Of a stretch of DNA of 5,657 nucleotides, positions 1 through 5,602 are shown one piece after another; within the stretch, counting starts at the first letter, position 1; each line of letters begins with the position of its first letter. The notes beneath the pieces are model-generated. The model was given only the letters and a program-made list of their open reading frames with translations, had not been told where the DNA came from and made no database searches. The stretch covers positions 1 through 5,657 of the forward strand of contig JBJXFI010000101.1 of assembly GCA_046154695.1 (NCBI GenBank), read 5' to 3'. The position numbers and the translations under genes were made by a program. The stretch is from DALYLB01 sp046154695 (GTDB taxonomy: Bacteria > Acidobacteriota > Blastocatellia > RBC074).

Positions 1-18
1 GAGCGTTTTCGATGCGGT

Positions 19-38
19 CCTGGGGCTTACGCCCCAGG
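19..38. repeat. Perfect intergenic hairpin, 8-bp stem
   Basis: The stem CCTGGGGC (19-26) pairs perfectly with GCCCCAGG (31-38) around a TTAC loop. No run of T follows on the plus strand, so it does not look like a standard intrinsic terminator. Together with the second hairpin 12 bases downstream it looks like a palindromic intergenic (REP-like) repeat, or the end of one. The hairpin is seen directly in the sequence; the repeat-family assignment is inference from its shape. Confidence 0.6.
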
Positions 39-50
39 CTATATGCTGTC

Positions 51-65
51 GCCTGCTTCGCAGGC
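51..65. repeat. Second perfect intergenic hairpin, 6-bp stem
   Basis: GCCTGC (51-56) pairs with GCAGGC (60-65) around a TTC loop, which gives a very tight hairpin. It lies 12 bases after the first hairpin and just before an AT-rich patch. Two adjacent short GC-rich hairpins in a non-coding leader are typical of dispersed palindromic elements. They could also fold in a transcript that enters from upstream. There is no T-run, so terminator activity is not supported. Confidence 0.5.
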
Positions 66-102
66 TGCAAAGATCGAATTTCAAAAAAACTCTAAACTTA
101 AT
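66..102 (+). promoter_or_regulatory. AT-rich leader, possible promoter of the cluster
   Basis: This patch is clearly richer in A and T than everything around it, with a run of seven A at 83-89. It is the only such region ahead of the tightly packed cluster. A TAAACT (93-98) or CTTAAT (97-102) hexamer could act as a -10 element, but no convincing -35 box sits at the right distance (TCGAAT at 74-79 is a poor match). Its position, upstream of the first gene and about 40 bases from its start, is the main argument. The sigma-factor type cannot be told. Confidence 0.25.
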
Positions 103-126
103 GCCATTGGCCTGAAGGCGGAACTC
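102..126 (+). repeat. 25-bp repeat, left copy (inverted partner at 5578-5602)
   Basis: These 25 bases match the reverse complement of 5578-5602 at 23 positions: the first 12 and the last 11 are identical, and only 114-115 differ. The core GCCTGAAGGC (110-119) is itself a palindrome with a GA centre, and the two mismatches are exactly that centre, so the core reads the same way on the plus strand in both copies while the flanks are inverted. The repeat lies between the AT-rich patch and the Shine-Dalgarno sequence of the first gene. It may be one of a dispersed intergenic family. Confidence 0.7.
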
Positions 127-131
127 CGAAC

Positions 132-139
132 GGGGAGGG
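132..139 (+). promoter_or_regulatory. Shine-Dalgarno sequence deciding the first gene's start
   Basis: The sequence GGGGAGGG contains a full GGAGG (134-138). Two ATG codons follow in frame, at 140 and 143. The first would leave only one base between GGAGG and the start, while the second leaves four, so ATG 143 is preferred. The two starts differ by one methionine only. Confidence 0.6.
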
Positions 140-142
140 ATG

Positions 143-856
143 ATGCGCGTGCTCGGATTGATTCCCGCGCGGGGCGGTTCGAAGGGGATTCCACGAAAGA
201 ACCTCAAGCCGCTGGGCGGCCGCCCGCTGCTCTTTTACACGGCGCGGGCCGCCCTGGGCGCGAAACGGCTGACGCGGACGATCCTCAGCACGGACGATCC
301 CGAGATCGCGGCGCTGGGGCGGGAATTCGGGATCGAGGTCCCCTTTCTGCGCCCGGCGGAACTGGCGCGGGACGACACGCCGACGCTGCCGGTCGCGCAG
401 CATGCCCTGCGATGGGTGGAAGAGAGCGGGGGCGAGGCGTTCGATGCGCTGTGCCTGCTTCAACCGACCAATCCGCTGCGGCGGGCGAAGGAGATCGATG
501 AGTGCATCGCGCTTCTGGAACAGACCGGTGCCGACGCGGCGGCGACGGTGCTGCCGGTCCCGGCGGAATACAATCCGCACTGGGTCTATTTTCGGGAACC
601 GGATGGAACGCTGCGATTGAGCACGGGGGAGGCGGCGCCGATTCCGCGCCGGCAGTCGCTCCCGCCGGCTTTTCATCGCGAAGGGTCGGTCTATGTCGTC
701 CGGCGCGATGTGCTGCTCGATGGAGACAGTTTTTACGGCGACCGCTTCATCGGCTACGAGGTATCCGCCGAGCGCAGCGTCAACATCGACACCATTGAAG
801 ACTGGCATCGCGCGGAAGAGCTGCTTTCGGCCCTCCCACCGGGCTCGTTCCTCTGA
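143..856 (+). CDS. NeuA-like CMP-sugar synthetase (acylneuraminate cytidylyltransferase family)
   Basis: Predicted cytoplasmic enzyme of 237 residues that would couple CTP to a nonulosonic-type sugar (sialic, legionaminic, pseudaminic or similar) to give the CMP-sugar donor. Seen: the N-terminal nucleotide-binding signature LIPARGGSKGIPRKN (about residues 6-20), the STDDPEIA segment (49-56), PFLRPAELARD (67-77), LLQPTNPLRR (106-115), RRQSLPPAFHREGSVYV (169-185) and the C-terminal SVNIDTIEDW (212-221). Length is normal for the family. The RGGSKG form separates it from KdsB-type CMP-Kdo synthetases. One oddity is NID near residue 214, where the metal-binding motif is often written D-x-D, and EGS where NG is common before the Y. 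The exact sugar cannot be told and no neuB or neuC is present, so no gene symbol is given. An earlier ATG at 140 is possible. It is the first gene of the cluster, 4 bases before the next one. Confidence 0.88.
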   Translation: MRVLGLIPARGGSKGIPRKNLKPLGGRPLLFYTARAALGAKRLTRTILSTDDPEIAALGREFGIEVPFLRPAELARDDTPTLPVAQHALRWVEESGGEAFDALCLLQPTNPLRRAKEIDECIALLEQTGADAAATVLPVPAEYNPHWVYFREPDGTLRLSTGEAAPIPRRQSLPPAFHREGSVYVVRRDVLLDGDSFYGDRFIGYEVSAERSVNIDTIEDWHRAEELLSALPPGSFL

Positions 857-860
857 AATC

Positions 861-1592
861 TTGAAACCATTCGAAAGAGCCTATCTGCTCCTGGAAACGC
901 TCCTGCCGCCGCTGCATCATCGGATGAGGCGCGACCTGCTCCGTCTGGCCGGGAAGGCCGGGGGAACGCCCGAAATTCTCGATGTCGGCGGGCGAAAATC
1001 GCACTGCACGATCGGCGTCCCCGGGTGGATCACGATTTCGGATCTGCCGCGCCGGACCGAGATGCAGGAGCGGTTGAATCTGGGCGTGACGCCGTCGATG
1101 TCCGGACTTCTCCTTCGGAATCGAAGCAACATCCGCGCGGTCGTGCTTGACGATATGACGCGCTCGGAGCTGCCGGATAACTCCTTCGACTGCGTGCTGG
1201 CCATCGAGGTGCTGGAGCACGTCGAGGAGGACGATCGGTTCGTCGCGCATGCGCATCGCGTGCTGAGGCCGGGCGGATGGTTTCTGATGAGCACGCCCAA
1301 CGGAGACTTTCTGCGGAACCGCAATCCGGATCACAAGCGCCACTACACGAGAGCGCAATTGACGGCGCTTCTCGCGAAGCGGTTTGCGGAGGTGGAGGTC
1401 GAGTACGCGATTGCCGGAGGCGGATACCGAAAGCTGGGATTGCACGCATGGTCGCCGCGAAGGCCGCTTCGCACCGTGATGAGCATGCTCGGCAACGTGA
1501 TCAATCGCGCGCAATCGACGGATGCGCGCCTGCGGGATCAGGCGCGGGGCACGCATCACCTGATCGCGAGGGCCAGGAAACGGGATGATTGA
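861..1592 (+). CDS. Class I SAM-dependent methyltransferase, probable TTG start
   Basis: Predicted 243-residue cytoplasmic methyltransferase of the Methyltransf_11-like fold. Seen: SAM-binding motif I ILDVGGRKS (39-47), a strand-2 acidic ISDLP (59-63), the VVLDDMTRSELPD segment (94-106), SFDCVLAIEVLEHVEED (108-124) and the RVLRPGGWFLMSTPNG loop (133-148), followed by a family-like tail with NPDHKRHYTRAQL (155-167) and RGTHHLIA (229-236). Start choice: the frame is open further upstream, but that part is the neuA-like gene read out of frame. The conserved-looking FERAYLLLETLLPPLHHRMRR segment lies before the first downstream ATG (924), so TTG 861, four bases after the previous stop, fits best. 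No good Shine-Dalgarno sequence is visible, so translation may be coupled. The last 8 bases overlap the next gene. In this setting it probably methylates a sugar, lipid carrier or glycan precursor; the substrate is unknown. Confidence 0.8.
   Translation: MKPFERAYLLLETLLPPLHHRMRRDLLRLAGKAGGTPEILDVGGRKSHCTIGVPGWITISDLPRRTEMQERLNLGVTPSMSGLLLRNRSNIRAVVLDDMTRSELPDNSFDCVLAIEVLEHVEEDDRFVAHAHRVLRPGGWFLMSTPNGDFLRNRNPDHKRHYTRAQLTALLAKRFAEVEVEYAIAGGGYRKLGLHAWSPRRPLRTVMSMLGNVINRAQSTDARLRDQARGTHHLIARARKRDD
1575..1578 (+). promoter_or_regulatory. Ribosome binding site inside the upstream methyltransferase gene
   Basis: AGGA lies six bases before ATG 1585 and within the last codons of the preceding gene. 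It supports ATG 1585 over the in-frame ATG codons at 1621 and 1627 and implies translational coupling through the 8-base overlap. Confidence 0.5.
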
Positions 1593-3309
1593 GCCGGCCG
1601 CCGATCGTCGAATCTTTCGGATGGTGATGCTCTTCGCGGTCCTCATCATCGGAGCGCGGCTGCTGGCCCCGTTCGAAATCGGCAAGGACCAATCTTTGCA
1701 ATTGGAGGCGGCGCAGCGGCTCGTCGCCGGGCAGGGGCTGACGAGCACCTATTACGCGCATTATCGGTCAGGCGACATCGCCGAGCCGCCGATTGCCGAG
1801 CCGCTCACATGGTGGCCGCCCGGCTTCCCCCTGCTGATCGCCGCCCTGCTCAAAACCGGGCTCCCGCTGCTCGCCGTGCTGAAATCGCTCTATGGCCTGG
1901 TGACGCTCGCCGGCTGGGTCGGATGGGGAAGGATCGCCCAGCGCGCATTCACCCCGATGGATCGCCCAATCCCATTCGCGCCTGCATGCCTTTTCGCCGC
2001 GCTGCTGCCGGTCTTCCATACGCCATGGTGGGGAGGAACGGATCTCTTTCTGTGGGCGGGGATCCCTTTCATCCTCCTGCTCCTCTTTCACCGGGAGAAG
2101 GAAGCGCCCGCGCTTGCGCTCGCGGGCCTGCTTCTGGGCGCGCTCTACGCGATTCGATGGGCCAGTATGTTCGTCACGATGGCGGGTTTGCTCATCCTCG
2201 TTTTTCACATCGGGGAGACGAGGCGGTTCGCGGACCTCGCCGGAATCCGCGTGCGGAAAACAGCTCGCCGGCTGCTGCTGTTCGGGATTCCGTTCGCGGC
2301 CGTCGTGTTGCCGGTCTTTCTATATATCCGCGCACGAAGGCACGGAGGGATCGGCCTTCCGGACTATGTTCGGCTCGGGAATGGATCGCGGAGCCTGCCC
2401 GCGCTTCTCGATTATGTGTTGAGTTCCCTCCCCGTGGCGTCGGATCTGGTTCTGGGTCATCCGCTGATCGAAGACCTGGTGATGCACAAGATCAATCTCC
2501 GCCCGCTGAGTTACGCGGTCGGAATCGCCTCTGTGGCGGCGCTCGCCGCCCTGCCCCCGCTGCTGCTTCGCGCGGGCGGACCGCCGCGAAGCGACCTGAT
2601 CGCGGGGCTTTCGTGGCTGCCGATCTGCCTGATGGCGATGCTCATCGTGATGGGATTGATCGCGCCGGAGCAGCAACAACTGGAGCATCGACGGTTTCAC
2701 GCGCCGGTCAGAGCCATCGCCCTGTTCGCCTGGTATCAATTGGCGGCCATACGGCCGGCATCCGGGCCGGTCCGTGCCGCGGCCCGGTGCGTGCTCCTTC
2801 TCTTTATTTCATATTATTGCCTTTATCAGCCGCTGCGCCTGTTCTCTACAGAGAAGAGATACAGTACGATTCAAGCCGTCCTGGGCTATACGCCGTCGTC
2901 GGTGAGGAACTATTCGAGCACATCGCAACCGATCGGCTATCCGGCCAACCGGCTCTATTCTCTGAAAGAGAGCTCGCGCCTTCGGATCAAGGCATTGCAT
3001 GAAGCCGCGCCGGACGCGGTCTTCTTCATCGACAATTACTCGTATTTCGTTTATGACAATTTCGCGGGAACGGGGCTGCGGCCGGGGGTGAACCTTCGGC
3101 GCCTTCCGGAGCCGGGCTTCCTGCGAGAGGCCCATGCCGGGCGGCCGATGAAAATCTACTGGGTCATGGACCGCCCCGAGCCTCCGGCGCAATGGCTTCC
3201 CGCGGATCACCTGACACCCGTCTTCAGCGATCCCTCGGAGAAGACATTCATCTTCGCGTCCGCGGTTCCCGCGGGCTATCGTTTTTCAACGACGTATCCA
3301 TTCAGGTAA
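1585..3309 (+). CDS. Polytopic membrane protein, probable GT-C-type glycosyltransferase
   Basis: Predicted 574-residue inner-membrane protein. Hydrophobic segments read by eye lie at about residues 12-30, 80-97, 98-115, 130-145, 152-168, 175-209 (probably two), 229-248, 306-328, 339-360, 372-388 and 400-416. A soluble C-terminal domain of about 150 residues (420-574) follows, probably outside the cytoplasm. GT-C features: an acidic residue in the first large loop (GKDQSLQLEAAQRLVAGQG, 33-51, with D35), an EPLTWWPPGFPLL motif (72-84) at the end of that loop, and a second acidic residue in TPWWGGTDLF (146-155, D153). This layout resembles the PMT/ArnT superfamily, whose members use polyprenyl-phosphate sugars and act on the outer face of the membrane. 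Donor and acceptor are unknown. An O-antigen-ligase or polymerase-like role is less likely because of the first-loop motifs. It overlaps the preceding gene by 8 bases and is 12 bases from the next, which encodes a plausible maker of its lipid-linked donor. Confidence 0.7.
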   Translation: MIEPAADRRIFRMVMLFAVLIIGARLLAPFEIGKDQSLQLEAAQRLVAGQGLTSTYYAHYRSGDIAEPPIAEPLTWWPPGFPLLIAALLKTGLPLLAVLKSLYGLVTLAGWVGWGRIAQRAFTPMDRPIPFAPACLFAALLPVFHTPWWGGTDLFLWAGIPFILLLLFHREKEAPALALAGLLLGALYAIRWASMFVTMAGLLILVFHIGETRRFADLAGIRVRKTARRLLLFGIPFAAVVLPVFLYIRARRHGGIGLPDYVRLGNGSRSLPALLDYVLSSLPVASDLVLGHPLIEDLVMHKINLRPLSYAVGIASVAALAALPPLLLRAGGPPRSDLIAGLSWLPICLMAMLIVMGLIAPEQQQLEHRRFHAPVRAIALFAWYQLAAIRPASGPVRAAARCVLLLFISYYCLYQPLRLFSTEKRYSTIQAVLGYTPSSVRNYSSTSQPIGYPANRLYSLKESSRLRIKALHEAAPDAVFFIDNYSYFVYDNFAGTGLRPGVNLRRLPEPGFLREAHAGRPMKIYWVMDRPEPPAQWLPADHLTPVFSDPSEKTFIFASAVPAGYRFSTTYPFR

Positions 3310-3321
3310 ACAGCTCGCTCA

Positions 3322-4791
3322 ATGACCCCAATCACGCAGTCCCCCCCGACAAAGGAACAACCGAATCCATTGGAGCGTTCGCGCGCCATCTACCGGCGGG
3401 AACGCCAGACGCACTGGGACGCGCTCGCCCGACAGAGCGACGCATGGCGCGGAGCCGGCGGCTTTTATCATCGATATTTGGAGCGAATCTACCGGTTTCT
3501 GATTCCGCCGGGGCAGCGAATTCTGGAGATCGGATGCGGGCAGGGGGATCTGCTGGCGGCCCTGCATCCGTCGACCGGCGTGGGGGTGGACTTTTCCTCC
3601 GAGAACCTGCTTCGCGCGCGCGCGCGCCATGCGAACCTTCAGTTCATCGAGGCCGACGCGCATGAAGAGCTGGGAGAGGGGATCTACGATGTGATCATCC
3701 TCTCGGACGTGCTGAACGAATTGTGGGATGTGCAGGCGCTCTTTTGTCGAATGCGCGCGCATTGCGGGCCGCGGACGCGGATCGTCATCAACAGCTACAA
3801 TCGGATCTGGGGGCTTCCGCTGGCGCTGGCCGAGCGGCTCAACCTGCGGCGGTCGAGCCTTTCGCAAAACTGGCTTTCGGTCACCGACATCGCCGGGCTG
3901 CTGCGCCTCGAAGGGTTCGAGGTGGTTCGCACGTTTTCGGAGATCCTGTGCCCGCTGCCGATCCCCCTTGTCGCGGCTTTCCTCAACCGGTATCTCGGCC
4001 GGTTGTGGCCGTTCAAACGGCTGGCGCTGACCAATTTTGTGCTTGCGAGGCCGGCGGGCCGCACGGAGGCGCCGCCGCGCGTCTCGGTCATCGTGCCGGC
4101 GCGGAATGAGTCGGGCAACATCCCGCAGATTTTCGCGCGCGTCCCCGAGATGGGGCGCGGCACCGAACTGGTCTTCGTCGAGGGCCACTCGTCCGACGAC
4201 ACCTATTCCGCGATCGAGCGCGCGATGGCGGAACATCCGCATCGCCCATGCCGCCTTTACCGGCAAAGCGGCGTGGGCAAGGGAGACGCGGTGCGGCTGG
4301 GCTTCGCGCACGCGAGCGGAGAGGTCCTGATGATTCTCGACGCCGATTTGACCGTGCCGCCGGAGGATTTGCCGCGTTTCTATGACGCGCTGGTATCGGG
4401 AAAAGGGGAATACATCCATGGCGTGCGGCTCGTCTATCCGATGGAGCGGCAGGCCATGCGCCCCCTGAATCTGATTGGCAACAAATCCTTCAGCCTGGCC
4501 TTCTCCTGGCTGCTGGGACAACCGATCAAGGACACGCTTTGCGGAACCAAGGTCTTGTGGAAATCGGACTACGAGAAGATCGCCGCCCAGCGGGGCTATT
4601 TCGGGGATTTCGATCCGTTCGGGGATTTCGATCTGATCTTCGGAGCGGCCCGGCTCAATCTGAAGATCGTCGAGATACCGATTCGGTATCGGGAGCGGAT
4701 CTACGGGACGACCAATATTCAGCGATGGCGGCATGGACTGCTGTTGCTGAAGATGGTCCTGTTCGCGGCGGGAAGAATCAAGTTCATTTAA
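3322..4791 (+). CDS. Bifunctional SAM-dependent methyltransferase / GT2 glycosyltransferase fusion
   Basis: A single 489-residue frame with two enzyme domains. Residues 1 to about 245 form a class I methyltransferase: motif I LEIGCGQG (68-75), GVGVDFS (86-92), ADA (111-113) and IYDVIILSDVLNEL (121-134). After a short linker (about 243-252), residues 253-489 form a GT2 (GT-A fold) transferase close to dolichol/polyprenyl-phosphate mannose synthases: VSVIVPARNESGNI (254-267), VEGHSSDDT (286-294), GVGKGDAVRLG (317-327), the metal-binding DAD (340-342), LCGTKVLWK (406-414), then GDFDPFGDFDLIFGA (428-442) and IPIRYRERIYGTTNIQRW (452-469). A hydrophobic C-terminal stretch (472-482) might touch the membrane, but there are no clear transmembrane helices. 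The likely role is transfer of a sugar from a nucleotide donor to a polyprenyl phosphate, with methylation of a related substrate. Both domains look intact, so it is a real fusion and not a frameshift. No good Shine-Dalgarno sequence is visible; the gene ends in a tandem TAA TAA. Confidence 0.87.
   Translation: MTPITQSPPTKEQPNPLERSRAIYRRERQTHWDALARQSDAWRGAGGFYHRYLERIYRFLIPPGQRILEIGCGQGDLLAALHPSTGVGVDFSSENLLRARARHANLQFIEADAHEELGEGIYDVIILSDVLNELWDVQALFCRMRAHCGPRTRIVINSYNRIWGLPLALAERLNLRRSSLSQNWLSVTDIAGLLRLEGFEVVRTFSEILCPLPIPLVAAFLNRYLGRLWPFKRLALTNFVLARPAGRTEAPPRVSVIVPARNESGNIPQIFARVPEMGRGTELVFVEGHSSDDTYSAIERAMAEHPHRPCRLYRQSGVGKGDAVRLGFAHASGEVLMILDADLTVPPEDLPRFYDALVSGKGEYIHGVRLVYPMERQAMRPLNLIGNKSFSLAFSWLLGQPIKDTLCGTKVLWKSDYEKIAAQRGYFGDFDPFGDFDLIFGAARLNLKIVEIPIRYRERIYGTTNIQRWRHGLLLLKMVLFAAGRIKFI
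4600..4632 (+). repeat. In-frame direct repeat of 15 bp within the GT2 domain
   Basis: TTCGGGGATTTCGAT occurs at 4600-4614 and again at 4618-4632, an 18-base (six-codon) period, and encodes FGDFDP followed by FGDFDL. The doubled GDFD motif sits where DPM-like GT2 enzymes carry acidic residues near the active site. From memory it is usual in this subfamily, so it is more likely a conserved motif than a recent duplication. Confidence 0.5.
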
Positions 4792-4808
4792 TAAGCGCCA
4801 AACAATCA

Positions 4809-5564
4809 ATGAGAAACCAGGCATTTCGAATTAAACGATGGATCGAGACGGGGCTGATACCGAAGCTGACGGGCAGGAAGCAGGTGCGGTATCTGGGATG
4901 GAACGTCGCGGCGGAGAAACTGGATGATGCGGTCAGGCGACAGGGAGATCATCCGGCGAAGGTTCAGGCGCTCGACTGGCTGGCGCGGGAGCCGGCGCTG
5001 CCGGAGCGATTCTCGCTGCTCGACGTCGGATGCGGCCCCGGGGTGCTCGCGGGAATGATCCAGCGCCACCCCGCGCTCAGCGGACGCATCTCTTACACGG
5101 GAATCGATCAGTCGGAGTCGGCCTTGGAGCGTTGCCGGGAACATTACAAGGGCGACTTCCAGTTTCTGAAGGTGAACCTGCAGGCCGACCCGCTGCCGGA
5201 TCGGTACGATGTGGTGACGATCAATGAAGTCGTCGAACACCTGCCGCATTACCGGGAAGTGATCGACCTGGCGCTGGGGCTTCGGCCGAAGATCTTCATC
5301 CTGACGACCTTCGGCGTCATTCCCGGCCTGGGGCGCGACCGTTTGCGATGGAATCAGCGGCATCAGAGTTATATGAACTCCTATTCGTTCCAGAAGCTCT
5401 ATGAATTTCTGCGCGCTCGAACGGAACAACTCTGGGTCGCGGATCTGGGCACGCAGAATTTCGAACGCTACTGGTTCCCGCAAAAGACCATTCTCGCCTT
5501 CTATCTTCGCCTCACGGAACCGAAGATCATCTGGACCGGAGAGGGGTGGGCGTCGCCGGAATAA
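4809..5564 (+). CDS. Class I SAM-dependent methyltransferase
   Basis: Predicted 251-residue cytoplasmic methyltransferase, last of the three in the cluster. Seen: motif I LLDVGCGPG (70-78), YTGIDQSESALERCREHY (96-113) with acidic D100 as the ribose contact, FQFLKVNLQADPLPDRYDVV (117-136) and the TINEVVEHLPHY segment (137-148). The C-terminal part (about 165-251) carries FGVIPGLGRDRLRWNQRHQSYMNSYS (168-193, shown here only as a location for a Trp- and Tyr-rich stretch) and a tail rich in Trp and Phe. It shares only the generic SAM fold with the other two methyltransferase domains. ATG 4809 is chosen because no usable start lies between it and the previous stop; the frame is open further upstream but there it only shadows the GT2 domain. 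The gap to the previous gene is 17 bases with no strong Shine-Dalgarno sequence. The substrate is unknown; context suggests a sugar or glycan intermediate. Confidence 0.85.
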   Translation: MRNQAFRIKRWIETGLIPKLTGRKQVRYLGWNVAAEKLDDAVRRQGDHPAKVQALDWLAREPALPERFSLLDVGCGPGVLAGMIQRHPALSGRISYTGIDQSESALERCREHYKGDFQFLKVNLQADPLPDRYDVVTINEVVEHLPHYREVIDLALGLRPKIFILTTFGVIPGLGRDRLRWNQRHQSYMNSYSFQKLYEFLRARTEQLWVADLGTQNFERYWFPQKTILAFYLRLTEPKIIWTGEGWASPE

Positions 5565-5577
5565 CCCCCAATCGGTT

Positions 5578-5602
5578 GAGTTCCGCCTGAAGGCCAATGG
5601 CA
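5578..5602 (-). repeat. 25-bp repeat, right copy (inverted partner at 102-126)
   Basis: Read on the minus strand, these 25 bases match 102-126 at 23 positions. The GCCTGAAGGC core is at 5585-5594. The copy begins 14 bases after the stop codon of the last methyltransferase gene, so the pair brackets the five-gene unit almost exactly. The CCAATGGC part supplies the ATG of the possible downstream reading frame, which makes that start codon doubtful. Confidence 0.7.

Noticed and set aside
19..38. Intrinsic terminator of an upstream gene
   Set aside because: The stem is strong but no T-run follows on either side, so only the hairpin itself is reported.
43..501. A 152-residue plus-strand frame starting in the leader
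   Set aside because: It runs through the hairpins and the 25-bp repeat and then reads the neuA-like gene in the wrong frame. It has no Shine-Dalgarno sequence or protein-like composition.
780..1748. A 322-residue minus-strand frame, and a similar one at 98-808
   Set aside because: Both oppose genes with clear motifs and have Arg-, Pro- and Gln-rich low-complexity translations with no recognisable domain.
2797..2880. Internal promoter in an AT-richer stretch of the GT-C gene
   Set aside because: The stretch encodes a Phe-, Tyr- and Ile-rich membrane segment, which explains its composition, and no matching -35/-10 pair stands out.
1809..3002. A 397-residue plus-strand frame inside the GT-C gene
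   Set aside because: It is the +1/+2 shadow of a membrane-protein gene, with a composition dominated by Arg, Ala and Gly and no hydrophobic segments or motifs.
4600..4632. Recent tandem duplication in the GT2 domain
   Set aside because: The doubled GDFD motif appears, from memory, to be usual in this GT2 subfamily, so it is listed as a repeat but not as a novel event.
3319..4824. A 501-residue open frame on the minus strand, longer than the gene it opposes
   Set aside because: It lies exactly antisense to the methyltransferase-GT2 gene, is rich in Arg, Gln, Asp and Pro without any motif, and is a typical by-product of GC-rich codon use on the other strand.
5543..5568. Terminator after the last methyltransferase (GGGGT with ACCCC)
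   Set aside because: The 5-bp stem has a 16-base loop and no T-run, and much of it lies within the coding sequence; this is too weak to call.
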